Source: Aureobasidium sp. EXF-3400
Lineage: Eukaryota; Ascomycota; Dothideomycetes; Dothideales; Saccotheciaceae
NCBI GenBank assembly: GCA_024195585.1
Contig: SWBL01000436.1
Span: forward strand, 1-35,669
Length of the DNA: 35,669 nt
Direction of reading: 5' to 3'
A model generated the notes under the pieces. That model saw only the letters and a program-made list of their open reading frames with translations. It did no database searches and had not been told where the DNA came from. The translations under genes and the position numbers were made by a program. Each line of letters opens with the position of its first letter. Within the stretch, counting starts at the first letter, position 1. This document shows, one piece after another, positions 11,505-21,246 of this stretch.

Positions 11505-11744
11505 TGCAGCAGGTAGGATTCGAACCTACATCTCCTCAAATCCATCCAAGTACCCAACACCAGTCCCCGGGCGGGAAGCTTGAACTGGATTTACACCTGA
11601 AAGCCAACCCCTTGTGTTTGCAAGTTCGGGCATTTCTGTCACGTCTGACTTGGCAGAGTCAGTACGTATGGGTGCTTGACGACAAACGCTTGTGTTTGCA
11701 AGTCGTTTGATGGTGAGGCGGCCTAGCCATTGGGCCACCGCTGC
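11505..11744 (-). tRNA. tRNA-like gene with a 168-nt intron, isotype unclear
   Basis: Read on the minus strand: acceptor GCAGCGG pairs over 7 bp with CTGCTGC (one G-U). TG, a D-arm with A-box TGGCCCAATGG, an anticodon stem CCTCA/TGAGG (5 bp) and a T-arm GTAGG-TTCGAAT-CCTAC follow, with a perfect B-box GGTTCGAATCC and discriminator A at 11505. The two halves are separated by an intron at about 11540-11707. Loop bases CCATC pair with GATGG just before the 3' half, leaving a 3-nt ATT bulge, as in the bulge-helix-bulge form of nuclear pre-tRNAs cut after position 37. The predicted mature length is 72 nt. Oddities: position 33 would be C rather than U, the positional anticodon would be AUC, the D-stem has a C-C mismatch, and the intron is very long and carries a duplicated 15-mer. 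It may be a functional tRNA, a pol III noncoding RNA or a pseudogene. Confidence 0.5.
11611..11703. repeat. 15-bp direct repeat inside the tRNA-like intron
   Basis: CTTGTGTTTGCAAGT occurs at 11611-11625 and again at 11689-11703. Each copy contains a CTTG...CAAG inverted repeat. A 13-base version occurs in the opposite orientation at 6147-6159 beside the tRNA 5'-half remnant. Confidence 0.7.
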
Positions 11745-12155
11745 TTGGTGAAAAAGAATTCAGTTCTAGGAGATTATTAAGGGATTGTGTTGAGTTCGTG
11801 TGTTCGACTCTGGACGAAGATGGTAACCTTTTTGCCTTTGCGTGAAGGTTTACGACAGCGATGGGGCGGAAGGTGGAAGACGAGGGAGCCTGCACGAGAC
11901 AAAACAAGGACAGAACGATCAGAAGAAAGAGGGGAAGGCAACTTCCATGCAAGCGACGACTGAGACAACCACAGGCAAGAACGCCAGAGAGACAGTAGAC
12001 AAAAAGAGAAGAAGAGATTTACTTATACACAATTGCATCAAAATACAAGAAGTTATCGCTGGCAAGATACGCACACAAAACACCTGGGCCAGCAACTTCA
12101 GGTTATACACCAGCCGGCTCCACCATCTATACAAAGCAGACAAGAGACCAAAAAT
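11745..12155. other. intergenic, upstream of the tRNA-like gene and downstream of the Lon gene
   Basis: Open frames up to 105 codons occur on both strands but have no family features. They are rich in simple Lys/Arg or Ser codon runs, as expected from purine- or pyrimidine-rich noncoding DNA. The stretch probably includes the Lon 3' UTR. Confidence 0.5.
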
Positions 12156-15100
12156 CTAGTCAGAGTCGTACTCTTTATCCTTGTCTTCCTTATCTTTCTT
12201 GTCCTTCTTCTCCTTTTTCAATTGCTGCTTCCACATGTTGTTTGCAGCTTTGGCGTCGACGCCAGGGAAGACGAGGTCAAAGACTTCGCTGTACCATGCT
12301 ACTGGTCTGCCCTCGATGCCTTCTTTGATGTTCTGTTGATGAATTAGCAAATGATCATCTTTTCGGAATTTATATGGGGGTAAAGCTTACCTCAGGCAAT
12401 TCAAGCCAGTCACTCAGGTTGTCCTTGGGGAAGATGACCATCTTAGCTCCAGCTCGTTTTGCTGCTACTGTCTTTTCTCTAAGACCACCAATTCTAAGAA
12501 CCTTGCCAGTTACGGTAAGTTCACCAGTCATAGCGACAGTCTGCTCCAGACTTCTTCCCAGAGCAAGTGAAATAAGCGAGCAAGCCATGGTGATACCAGC
12601 ACTAGGACCATCCTTCTGCACAGCACCCTCGGGACAATGCATGTGTACTCTGGCATGCTCGAAGAACTTGTTTTCGGGGAAGCGTTGAGCCAAGAAGCCC
12701 TTTGCGAATGAGTATGCAATGGAAGTTGACTCCTTCATCACTGCCTTGAGGTTACCGGTGCGTTCGAGAGAGGGGCGAGATTGTGCCGATAATGCGGATT
12801 CGAGAATTGTTTCGACATAGAGAGCTGCACCACCCATGGATGTCCAGGCGAGACCCATGGCGACACCTGGAGGGGTAGTTTCGTAGAGACGGTCGGCAGT
12901 GAAGACTGGGGGACCGACGTAGTCCTTCAGGTTATCCTTTGTAACACGGACATTTACGTCTGATGGCACGGAAAGAGCGACACGTGGTGTTTCTGTGGTC
13001 TCCTTCTCAATGTCTTGGGGCGTTTCTTTGACGTCTGAAGTGTCCTTTGCTGCTGCTTCTTGTGCTTCCTTGCCTTCAGGTGTGAGTGCCTTTTCTTCGG
13101 CAAAGGCGTCTTCACCAAGATCTTGGATGATCTTGAGTGCGGACTTGCGGTACACCTTCTCAATCTGCTTCTTCAAGTTACGTACACCAGATTCACGGCA
13201 GTACTTGTTAATGAGTTCGGCAATGGCTTCCTTCTCGATCTCAACATCTACATCCTTAAGACCAGAGAGCTCCTTGGCGGCTGGTGAAAGGTAGCGCTCT
13301 GCAATTGCCATCTTCTCATCTGCGACATATCCAGATAGTTCGATCATTTCCATACGGTCCAAAAGAGGGCGAGGAATTGTGTCGGTCATGTTTGCTGTGC
13401 AGACGAAGAGGACCTTGCTAAGATCAACAGGGACGTCCATGTAATGATCGAGGAAAGAGCCGTTCTGTTCGGGGTCCAGAAGTTCAAGAAGGGCGGATGA
13501 AGGGTCGCCTTGGTGGCCGCGGCCAATCTTGTCAACCTCATCAATAAGGATAAGGGGGTTTTCGGTCTGACATTTCTTGAGAGCCTGAATGATGCGACCG
13601 GGCAGGGCACCGACGTAGGTTCTACGGTGACCCTTGATTTCGGCGACATCAGTCAGACCACCAACACTGAAGCGGTAGTATTGTCTGTTCAAAGCGCGAG
13701 CGATCGACTTTCCGATACTAGTCTTTCCGACACCAGGAGGACCGACCATACACAAGATCTTACCCTCGACAGTGCCACGCAGCTTGCCAACAGCAATAAA
13801 CTCGAGAATACGGTCCTTGACATCCTTCAAACCGTGGTGGTCCTCGTCAAGTACCTTCATGGCGTTCTTGATGCCAAAGGTCTCAGCGCTGCGCTTGCCC
13901 CAGGGAATCTGGGTCAGCCAATCGAGGTAGTTTCTTGTGACGTTGAACTCAGAAGCAGCAGGTTCGAGATGCGCCAGCTTGTTGATCTCCTCATCGAAGA
14001 CCTTCTTCACAGGCTCAGGCATAGCCAGCTTGGTAGCCTTCTCCTTGAAACCTTCAAGTAGCTTGTCCTTGCCATCGCTTTCGAGACCAAGCTCGCGCTT
14101 GATACCCTTCATCTGCTCCATGAGCCAGTACTCGCGCTGACGCTTCTGAATCTTGCTCTCAACATCCTTGCTAATCTTGCTGCTGAGCTGTGCGTTCATG
14201 TATTCCTTCTTGATAATCTCGAGAGCTTTGCTGAGTCTCTGCTCGATGTTTAGGCTGGTGAGGACTTCTTGTGCTTCCTCCATCTCGCCACCAGAAACGG
14301 CAGCGGCGAAATCAGCGAGTTTGGCGGGTTCGTCGGCGATGTTTGCGGCGGACTGCGACATGGCGAAGGCGGAAACGTGATCGCGGAAGAGTTGGTTGAC
14401 ACTACCAATCTCCTTGCAAGTGTTGACAATCTCAGAAATCAGGGCGCGGATGGTAGGAGCACGTTTGTCAAAGGGCTCATCGGCGAGGTTGTCGACCTTG
14501 ACCAAGCTGACCTGCCATGTCTTGAGGAAGTCAGTAGGCTCGTACTGAGCGACCTGCTTCTTCTCCCCCGGGGTCTCAACATGGGACTCCTCGAAGCTGG
14601 CGGTCACGTCACCCTTGGACTCGACGTCGACCTCGGGCTTCTCGGCGGCTTCAATGGTAGCGGTGGCAACAGCAGGAGCTTCCTCGGTGGTGGTGGTGGT
14701 CTCGCCCTTCTTAGGAGGCATCAACTCGGTGAGCTTGATTCTGCGGTGAGGATAGAGGACGGCTTGGAGAGCCTTCTCGTCACCATGACCGGCGGGGAAG
14801 GCTCCGGTGATTTGACAGAAGGTGCCAACATCGTAGACTTCGCTAGGATCGTTGATGACATCTGTGTTTGAATCGGGATCTTTCAGCAAGAAGGCACCGA
14901 CGTAGCTCTGGCCACGCTTTAGCAGCTCTTGCACAGCGGCAATGACATTGGGGTCGCGGATGGTGATGGCCTTGTAGAAGCCAGGGAACAGTGGCCGTTG
15001 CGCAATTGGGATGGCGAGGACCTGAGGGTAGACATCAGGTACGGTGGGCTTGACGAGACCCTTCTCGCCGCCCTTGCGCTTACGTCCGCTGCCACTTCCG

Positions 15101-15477
15101 CTGTCGCCGCCCGCTGGCGCTCCGTCGCCTCCTGCTGAGGAAGCACCTCGGCCGTCGGGGATGGGTGTAGGTTCCTTTGCACGCGACTCTTCCTTGATAG
15201 GCTCTAGAGAGTCCTTGCGATCCTTGTTCTCGTTGTTCTCTTGGTCTTGTGCCTCCTCTTCTGGGTCGAGTTTCTTGGATGAATCATCTTTCCTGCGGGC
15301 AGGAGTGGTATGAAGCGAACGCGATGCGGCGAGAGACGAGTGGCGAAGAGACAGCGGTGTCAAGGGAATGCGACGGGGAGCGGTCGAGTAGTTGCAAGAG
15401 GCGACAAGATGGTATCGCGAAGTGGCGTACAGACGCTGCGAGGACTGCAGGGCTGCTCTGCATTGCCGGTTCAACAT
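12156..15477 (-). CDS. PIM1: mitochondrial Lon protease (PIM1 type), 1087 aa, two exons
   Basis: Exon 1 is 15477-12391 and exon 2 is 12332-12156, with a 58-nt intron (GTAAGC donor, CAACAG acceptor). Reading through the intron would give a false end soon after LELPE; splicing restores the family tail NIKEGIEGRPVAWYSEVFDL. The first 60 or so residues form a Ser/Arg-rich mitochondrial presequence. The LON substrate-binding domain starts near VLAIPIAQRPLFPGFYKAIT. Walker A is GPPGVGKTSIGKS (about residue 578), Walker B is LILIDEVDK (about 640) and the catalytic Ser is in KDGPSAGITMA (about 957). The catalytic Lys is in GGLREKTVAAKRAG (about 1000). This is an ATP-dependent serine-lysine protease that degrades damaged matrix proteins and helps maintain mtDNA. 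Two acidic or low-complexity inserts (after the presequence and before the proteolytic domain) and a highly charged KKEKKDKKDKEDKDKE tail are fungal elaborations. Confidence 0.97.
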
Positions 15478-16349
15478 GATGTGCGTGTGCGAGGTGGTTA
15501 AAAACAGAAAGGACAGGCTGGCACGTCAGCCAGAGATCAAGCCCTTGTATGCAAAGAGAGTCTTCTCGGAAGTCAGAACGCCTCTCTCGTGTGATCAATG
15601 CTCAGTCGTGTATTACAGCTTCAACTAACTAATCGCCGCATCTCTTCCATGACGTTCTGAAGCTTGTCTAAGCACCTAGACATGCACTAGCCCGATACCG
15701 CAGTTGTCCCGATCAATTCCGTCTAAACTCCGTCTTCCTCTTTCCTTCCTCCTTCGACTTCGAGACTTCAAATCCAAGTTATGAACATCGGAGAATCTGT
15801 TTTCTATATGGTCTCCAGAAGCGAGCAAGATTTTGTTTTTCTCGTCTCACGACCATCCAGCTTGCCCAAGGATGACAACAGCCGTGAATCGATTATGATC
15901 GTGTTTGTACAGTGAACCACTACGATTGCTTTCACGAGGACCTCCGTTTGGAGTCAGAGTTATGCACAACATCTTCCGATGAAGGCGATATCCACGAGGT
16001 GAAGCTATCCTCAGATCTTTCCGATCGCTGTTCTGGTGCAGAAAGCATCTGTGCATTTCTGTAGCTTACAGCATCACTTCGAGTTAGCGTCAGAGGGAAT
16101 TGCTGTAACTCTCCCTTCCATTCGCAGACAAAAGTGAAGACAGGAGCACAACAACGACTCTTTCACTTCTGTGTCTCAATCTCTGACTCGGCTCTTTCCT
16201 TCCTTTCTTTCCAAACTACAGCAAGCCTTGTTTTCCTCATCACAATTCGAACCATCACCTCCTCTCTACAACTCATCAGCCTCACAACAACTCACCTATT
16301 TTTTGTTTATTAACTATCGCCATCTACTCCTGCTTGCACCGTAATCACC
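15478..16349. other. divergent promoter region, Lon (-) and F-box gene (+)
   Basis: These 870 bases separate two divergent genes. There are pyrimidine-rich tracts at 15729-15756 and 16184-16215 and a CA/CT-rich leader before 16350. No coding sequence or RNA gene is recognised. Confidence 0.55.
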
Positions 16350-17857
16350 ATGAATAGACACGGCGCAGTACCTTCGATCCCCGGTGTACCCTTTGGCAGA
16401 TTTCCATTAGAGATACAGTCACAGATTGCCAACTACCTCGACATCCCATCCCTTTTCAACGCAATTCTTGTCAATAAAGAATGGTTCCTTCGCCTGATTG
16501 ATCTTCTTTGGCACACAGTGTCTCTTCATGCACTCTCCACGGACGACACGTTCCTCAGAACCAAGAGCCGGCGCCAGTATTACGCTGCCAAGATCCGCAG
16601 TGCCTTTATCGATTCTCGGTCCTGTCCCAGCCTGCTCGAGGGTCTAAAGCTTCACTCAATCCAGCGTCTCGACGTTCGAGACCCCAATGCTGCAGACGAA
16701 TCCTGGCTTAGCTCCGTCCTGACGCCTACCCTACAGTTTTTACACCTTGACACACCTTGCGATATGAGCAAAAGAGTACTTGATTTATTGCGGGGCTGTA
16801 CTCAGCTTCAAGAACTGTCTCTGAGAAGGCTCATGCGACCTCACAGTGAAGCAGAACTCTTGGCGTATCTCCGTGAAGCACCGTCTCTGCGCACAGTGAT
16901 CTTTCGACGTGGATACTTTGAACCCGAAGAATCCAGACAATACGTCAACGACAAATCTTTTGATGCCAAGGTGGTGGGCGAGCTTCTAAGACGTGGAGAC
17001 CTGGAATGTATTACTTTTGGTATGGAAATGACTCGAGACTGCTTCGGCGAGCCTCTGAGCTCGACCGCAAATTCCTTTCCTGTGAACGCAAATCTCCAAA
17101 GTCTCCATCTGGAAGGTCACGCTCTTCCAATCATCACTTGTCTGTCCACTGCTACAGATCGTCTCGATCGTCTTGAGTTGGTCTTACTCGACTTCGAACA
17201 ACATGTCTTCAGATATATTCGCAATTTTGCGGGTCTTTCGTCACTCTATGTATCCTTCAAGCTTGGAAGAACAGCAATCTCTACCAGATACCCAGTCTCC
17301 AACCTTGACCTGCTTTGCACATTGACGAAGCTTACCTATCTCCATATCGGTACCCGATGTGAGGGAGGCTTAAACCTAGAGTGGATGACAGATGCATACT
17401 TCGCTTTCTGGATTGCCCATTTCGGACAACTGCGCAGACTAGAACTGGTGTGGAAATGCGAGCTTACGTCCGCTGCTCTGTTTTCCATCGCTCGCAGTTG
17501 TCCCCATCTTAGCCACTGCACGCTAGGATGGAAAGTCAATTTGCAAGCTTGCACGCGCTTGCTTACAGCCGCCTCATTCGCACAACTCGAATCACTTCGT
17601 CTCAACGAAATCGAATGCGTCAGTGACGATAGGTAAGCGCAGACATTTACAATGACCCGCTCACATGCTAACTAGCTAGTGATGACCCAAGGGTGACTGG
17701 CGCCACAGCTCAAGTTATCGTACCAACGATATGCGCGCTATTCCCAAGACTCAGACACTTCGATGCCTCCCACGAGAGACGGGACAATGGCGTTATCTTA
17801 TATCCTGCCGAATTGGTCATACTCGTTGACTCAATACTTGCCATACTCCGTGCTTGA
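16350..17857 (+). CDS. F-box/LRR-like protein, 486 aa, two exons
   Basis: Exons 16350-17632 and 17680-17857 join across a 47-nt intron (GTAAGC donor, GCTAACT branch site, CTAG acceptor). The in-frame join extends the protein by 59 residues to RHFDASHERR...ILRA. Without it the frame would stop at 17636. The F-box lies at about residues 16-56 (FPLEIQSQIANYLDIPSLFN, then VNKEWFLRLIDLLWHTV). It is followed by irregular leucine-rich repeats typical of substrate adaptors. The family links targets to SCF ubiquitin ligases through Skp1. The C-terminal block LRRLELVWKCELTSAALFSI is paralogous to the minus-strand gene at 19049-20731, and both have an intron near the same point of the protein. Target unknown. 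Confidence 0.85.
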
Positions 17858-18069
17858 AGTCGGGCCAATAAGTCTAAATGCAGAGTTCAAATCGAGACTA
17901 AGTTTACCTAACTATACGTGATGAAGGAGCAATGACCAAATAAAGACATATAGGTACTTGAGAACTGGAAGTGATTGAGCTCATCACATTTCTCATATGT
18001 AGCGGTCTGAAGTCAGTCTATGCTACCTAGTCAAACAGGTAATGTGACTAAAGCCTATGCGGCCATAGG
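17858..18069. other. short spacer after the F-box gene
   Basis: This is the 3' flank of the plus-strand F-box gene. It leads into a pseudogene fragment starting at about 18070. No other feature is seen. Confidence 0.4.
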
Positions 18070-18222
18070 GAGATTATATATCAGCATATCCCACGCTTTA
18101 CCAATCTGAGAGAGCTCCGCTTGGATATGAATAAGTTTACCGATTTTGACGAGTACGAGTTGAACTACTTCGGCGGATTTCCATACCTGGAAATTCTAGA
18201 GATCACGAACGGATACTGTTGA
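18070..18222 (+). pseudogene. F-box/LRR paralog fragment, plus strand
   Basis: An open stretch of about 50 codons reads HIPRFTNLRELRLDMNKF and then FGGFPYLEILEITNGYC before TGA at 18220. It matches the middle part of the minus-strand F-box gene (LRFTNLRELCLN, then MNYLKILKIT). There is no start codon, F-box or downstream LRR sequence in frame. It lies on the strand opposite to the neighbouring pseudogene piece at 18367-19031, whose homology begins about where this one ends, so the two may be parts of one copy split by an inversion. Confidence 0.55.
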
Positions 18223-18366
18223 GCAATCGATGACCTCTTGATGTCAAATGTCGTACCGAGAGAGCAATTTGTGTCCAAGCTTTATATGCAGGGGTTTCAA
18301 GACTCGAACACGTAAGATGCACAGGTATTGTATTTGACTGGACAGAAAAATTAAGTCACCCAGACC

Positions 18367-19031
18367 TCAATGAAGTACAGGTTTCCTTTTATACACATGA
18401 GAGGGACGTTCGATCCAGGAGCCTTGTTTTTGCTCCTCTCTAAGCCTTGCAACAACGTGTTCTCCAAATCCCCAATCTCTACCACCGCTGGAAGAATATG
18501 CTTGGATCGCCTGGAGGACCATCTCGAGGTTACTTAGGGCATCGTATGAAGCTACCTTCGGAAATTCGGTTCTTTCCAAGCGAGGAGCAAGTTGAAGGAT
18601 GGTGTTCAGTTGTGACAGACCATCCAGCGCATACTCATCATCGTCTTCGCCAGTGAGCGGGCTACTCGAGATGTTAGCTAGATGATCTGTTACTTCATGA
18701 TACGATGATCGTCATACTTTAGGTGCGCAAATTGCTTATCAAAACTATCCAGGCCGAGGATTCTGAGATTCGGAAACAATACATCTGTATCTGTACTGCC
18801 TGTGAGAGTATGCCAGGTGCTGAGGTCTTGCTCCCAGATGAGCGGACAGTGCTCGATTTTACGACACGATCGACCAACAATCGCCACAGTTGAATCAGTA
18901 GGACAGATACCTGATCATCCTAACTTCAAGATACGTAGTGAAGGAAACTTGGAAATCCATTTGCTGAATTCGTCATCGGCCCAAATCGACCTTGGTGAAT
19001 TTTTGTTCAGATAGCAGGCAGTAACCTCTAG
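18367..19031 (-). pseudogene. 5'-truncated F-box/LRR paralog with an in-frame stop
   Basis: Exon-like parts 19031-18718 and 18664-18367 keep a 53-nt intron at the same phase as the intact paralog. The first part reads IWADDEFSKWISKFPSLRIL, then TGA at 18917-18915 where the paralog has Trp, then VAIVGRSCRKIEHC. The second part has GLSQLNTILQLAPRLERTEF, matching GLTQLNTILNLAPHLEKIQF of the paralog. The F-box and all N-terminal repeats are missing. Homology begins only about 18 bases past the stop codon of the intact gene at 19049, so the two copies abut directly, as expected after a deletion between tandem duplicates. Confidence 0.65.
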
Positions 19032-19048
19032 TGCTTCCGTGATGGTCC

Positions 19049-20731
19049 TCAAGAGGTCCCTTTGATCTTTGCAATGATGTCCTTATCCAGTTTCCAGACG
19101 CGACATCCCTTGCAATACCATTCTGTGACCGATTCGAAGCCCATCTGCAACGCACTGGTACTAGATCTATCCTTGCGTCCTACGAACTGGATCTTTTCCA
19201 AGTGAGGGGCTAGATTCAATATGGTATTCAGCTGTGTTAGCCCTTCTCGCGTCGACTGTATCAGCTCTTCCGGCGTCAATTGTGCAAGGTCTTCTTGAGT
19301 CGGTTGTGTTAGCGCTGACGGCGTCCAGCCACACCATTCTATTTCCACGACTTCCGTTTCCCGCGACCTACACGAGCATCAGTAGGGCGTTAAAGATACG
19401 ATCAAGCCAAAGTGAATGCCTTACGGAACTTGTCGGAGTTGTTGGGACTGTTCGTCGACAACGCATATGCCGAGCTTCTTCAGTCTAGGAAACAAGACAG
19501 AATCATGGTCTTCTAGAGCTGTCCAGGTACTAATGGTTTGTGCCCAACCGAGTGTACATCGCTCGAGTTTCTGGCATGAGCGGCCGATAGCAGCCACGGC
19601 ATTCTCATCGAGACAAGGACTTCTCCACAACAATTCCAACTCACGCAGCTCAGAAAAGTTCGAAATCCATTCGCCAAAGTCGTTATTAGTCCAGCTGGAT
19701 CCTGGTAGATTGTCTTGCCGATCAGGAGTGATCTTGAGTATTTTAAGGTAATTCATTTGGCCGAGAGCTGCAAAGCCATCGGCGGGTAATGTATCTAACA
19801 GCCGTGTGTTCAGACAAAGTTCTCTCAGATTGGTGAAGCGCAGAATGCTCTCGCATACATCACGGTCAGATTGTGCATAGTCTTCCGGAAGAACAATCTC
19901 CAAGGTTCGCAGCGAAGCGGCAGTGTTTGCAAGAAAGAAGTATAATGCATCAACAGTCCCGCGAATGCTTAGAGAGATCAGATACTCGTTTCCAGGAAGC
20001 CTGTCGTCGATCAAGTTGGAGATCTCCTGACTATCGCTGTCTGTCAGGCTACACTCAACCGTGAGCTGTGTCAGACGACCATGCTTGAGCAGCCGTGCAA
20101 GAACTTTGTTCGTGTGAATTTTTTTGAAGGGAGACTGCCTTAGTCTGGTGACGATGTGTCCGCCTATTACAACTGAGCTTAGACAAGGGAGCTTCATCAG
20201 ACAATCCATGAATGATTCCGGATCTGGAATCACCTGATATCCTGCGACCGCCAGATGTTTGAGTCGAGTGCAGAGACATAAGCGAGCAATCGCGGGCGCG
20301 CTGAGCTCATACGGAATCTCGACCGATACCAGCGAAGGTCGCAGTAGCGGACACAAAACCTCGTCAGCAGGAGGATCATCGCCATCAAAGAACGCAAGTT
20401 TCTCCAGATACGGTATTTCGCATTCTGACAATACGTCTGCCCAGTGTAAAAATGCCCCGTTTCCGAGGCAAGCAGCACGCTCGACGTCGATCTCGATGGT
20501 ACGTATCTTGTCAGCATAGAACTGACGCCGACGGCCTTCGGTGAGATTTAGAAAAGCACCATCCCATGGCTCATGCCATAGGAAGCCAATCAGTCGGTGG
20601 AACCATTCTTTGTTGACACGAATCGCATTGAAAAGAGTTTCTGTGTCATCTTTGAGAAAGCTGTGGATGTGGATACGGAGTTCCGTTGGCAATTTGTTGA
20701 ATGCGAACTCTGGCTGTGATTGAAGAGGCAT
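19049..20731 (-). CDS. F-box/LRR-like protein, 541 aa, two exons
   Basis: Exon 1 is 20731-19425 and exon 2 is 19367-19049, with a 57-nt intron (GTAAGG donor, GTGTAG acceptor). Reading through would stop right after the donor, whereas splicing adds 106 residues. The F-box is at about residues 10-52 (FNKLPTELRIHIHSFL, then VNKEWFHRLIGFLWHEPW). Leucine-rich segments follow, with the block ELRELELLWRSPC and then AAIGRSCQKLERCTLGW shared with the gene at 16350. The spliced tail has a Thr/Gln/Glu-rich repeat (TQPTQEDLAQLTPEELIQST). It is probably an SCF substrate adaptor; its target is unknown. It is convergent with the 16350 gene, with a broken third copy between them. Confidence 0.85.
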
Positions 20732-21246
20732 TGTTGTCCGAAGAAGCGTTTTCAGTCATAGGGGACTCTGGTCGGTTTTTTTTGATGTTCGTCTTTGAGA
20801 CCGGAAAGAAACAGGTGGAAGCAGAATAAGCGAGAGACTCCAATAAAAGAGGTCAGATCATGGCTTCAGGATTTGATTCATCGCAATCTATTTTCTGGGA
20901 CCAGGAAGCTCCTCTGGAATACTCTAGAATGCTCCATTACCTCAAGAGATTCTAATCTCGCAGACCAAGACTGGATCATGCGTATCAGGGCAACGGGTGG
21001 GATGATAAATCCATGGACAAGATCTTTGGAAGCCGAGTAGGAGTAATGGTATCACAATTTCGTATTCGAGGCTAACTATGTTCTACTAGTTGTCACTGTT
21101 TCGTTCGTGTGGCTCAAAACGATAGGTGAACTATTGAGATACACGATTGTTTTTACATCGAAGAGCTTGTCAGGAAGACTGTACATGAAACCAAGGACTT
21201 TCAAGTGCTGAAACTAGGGACATCAATCTCGGCGACGCTTACTGCA
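20732..21246. other. intergenic between two minus-strand F-box genes
   Basis: This is the 5' flank of the 19049-20731 gene and the 3' flank of the next F-box gene. An 81-codon plus-strand frame at 20795-21040 has no recognisable features. A run of eight A/T (GGTTTTTTTTG) is near 20774. Nothing else is seen. Confidence 0.45.

Noticed and set aside
13510..14061. 183-codon plus-strand ORF, and other frames inside 12374-15138
   Set aside because: These are antisense shadows of the Lon gene, produced by its codon bias.
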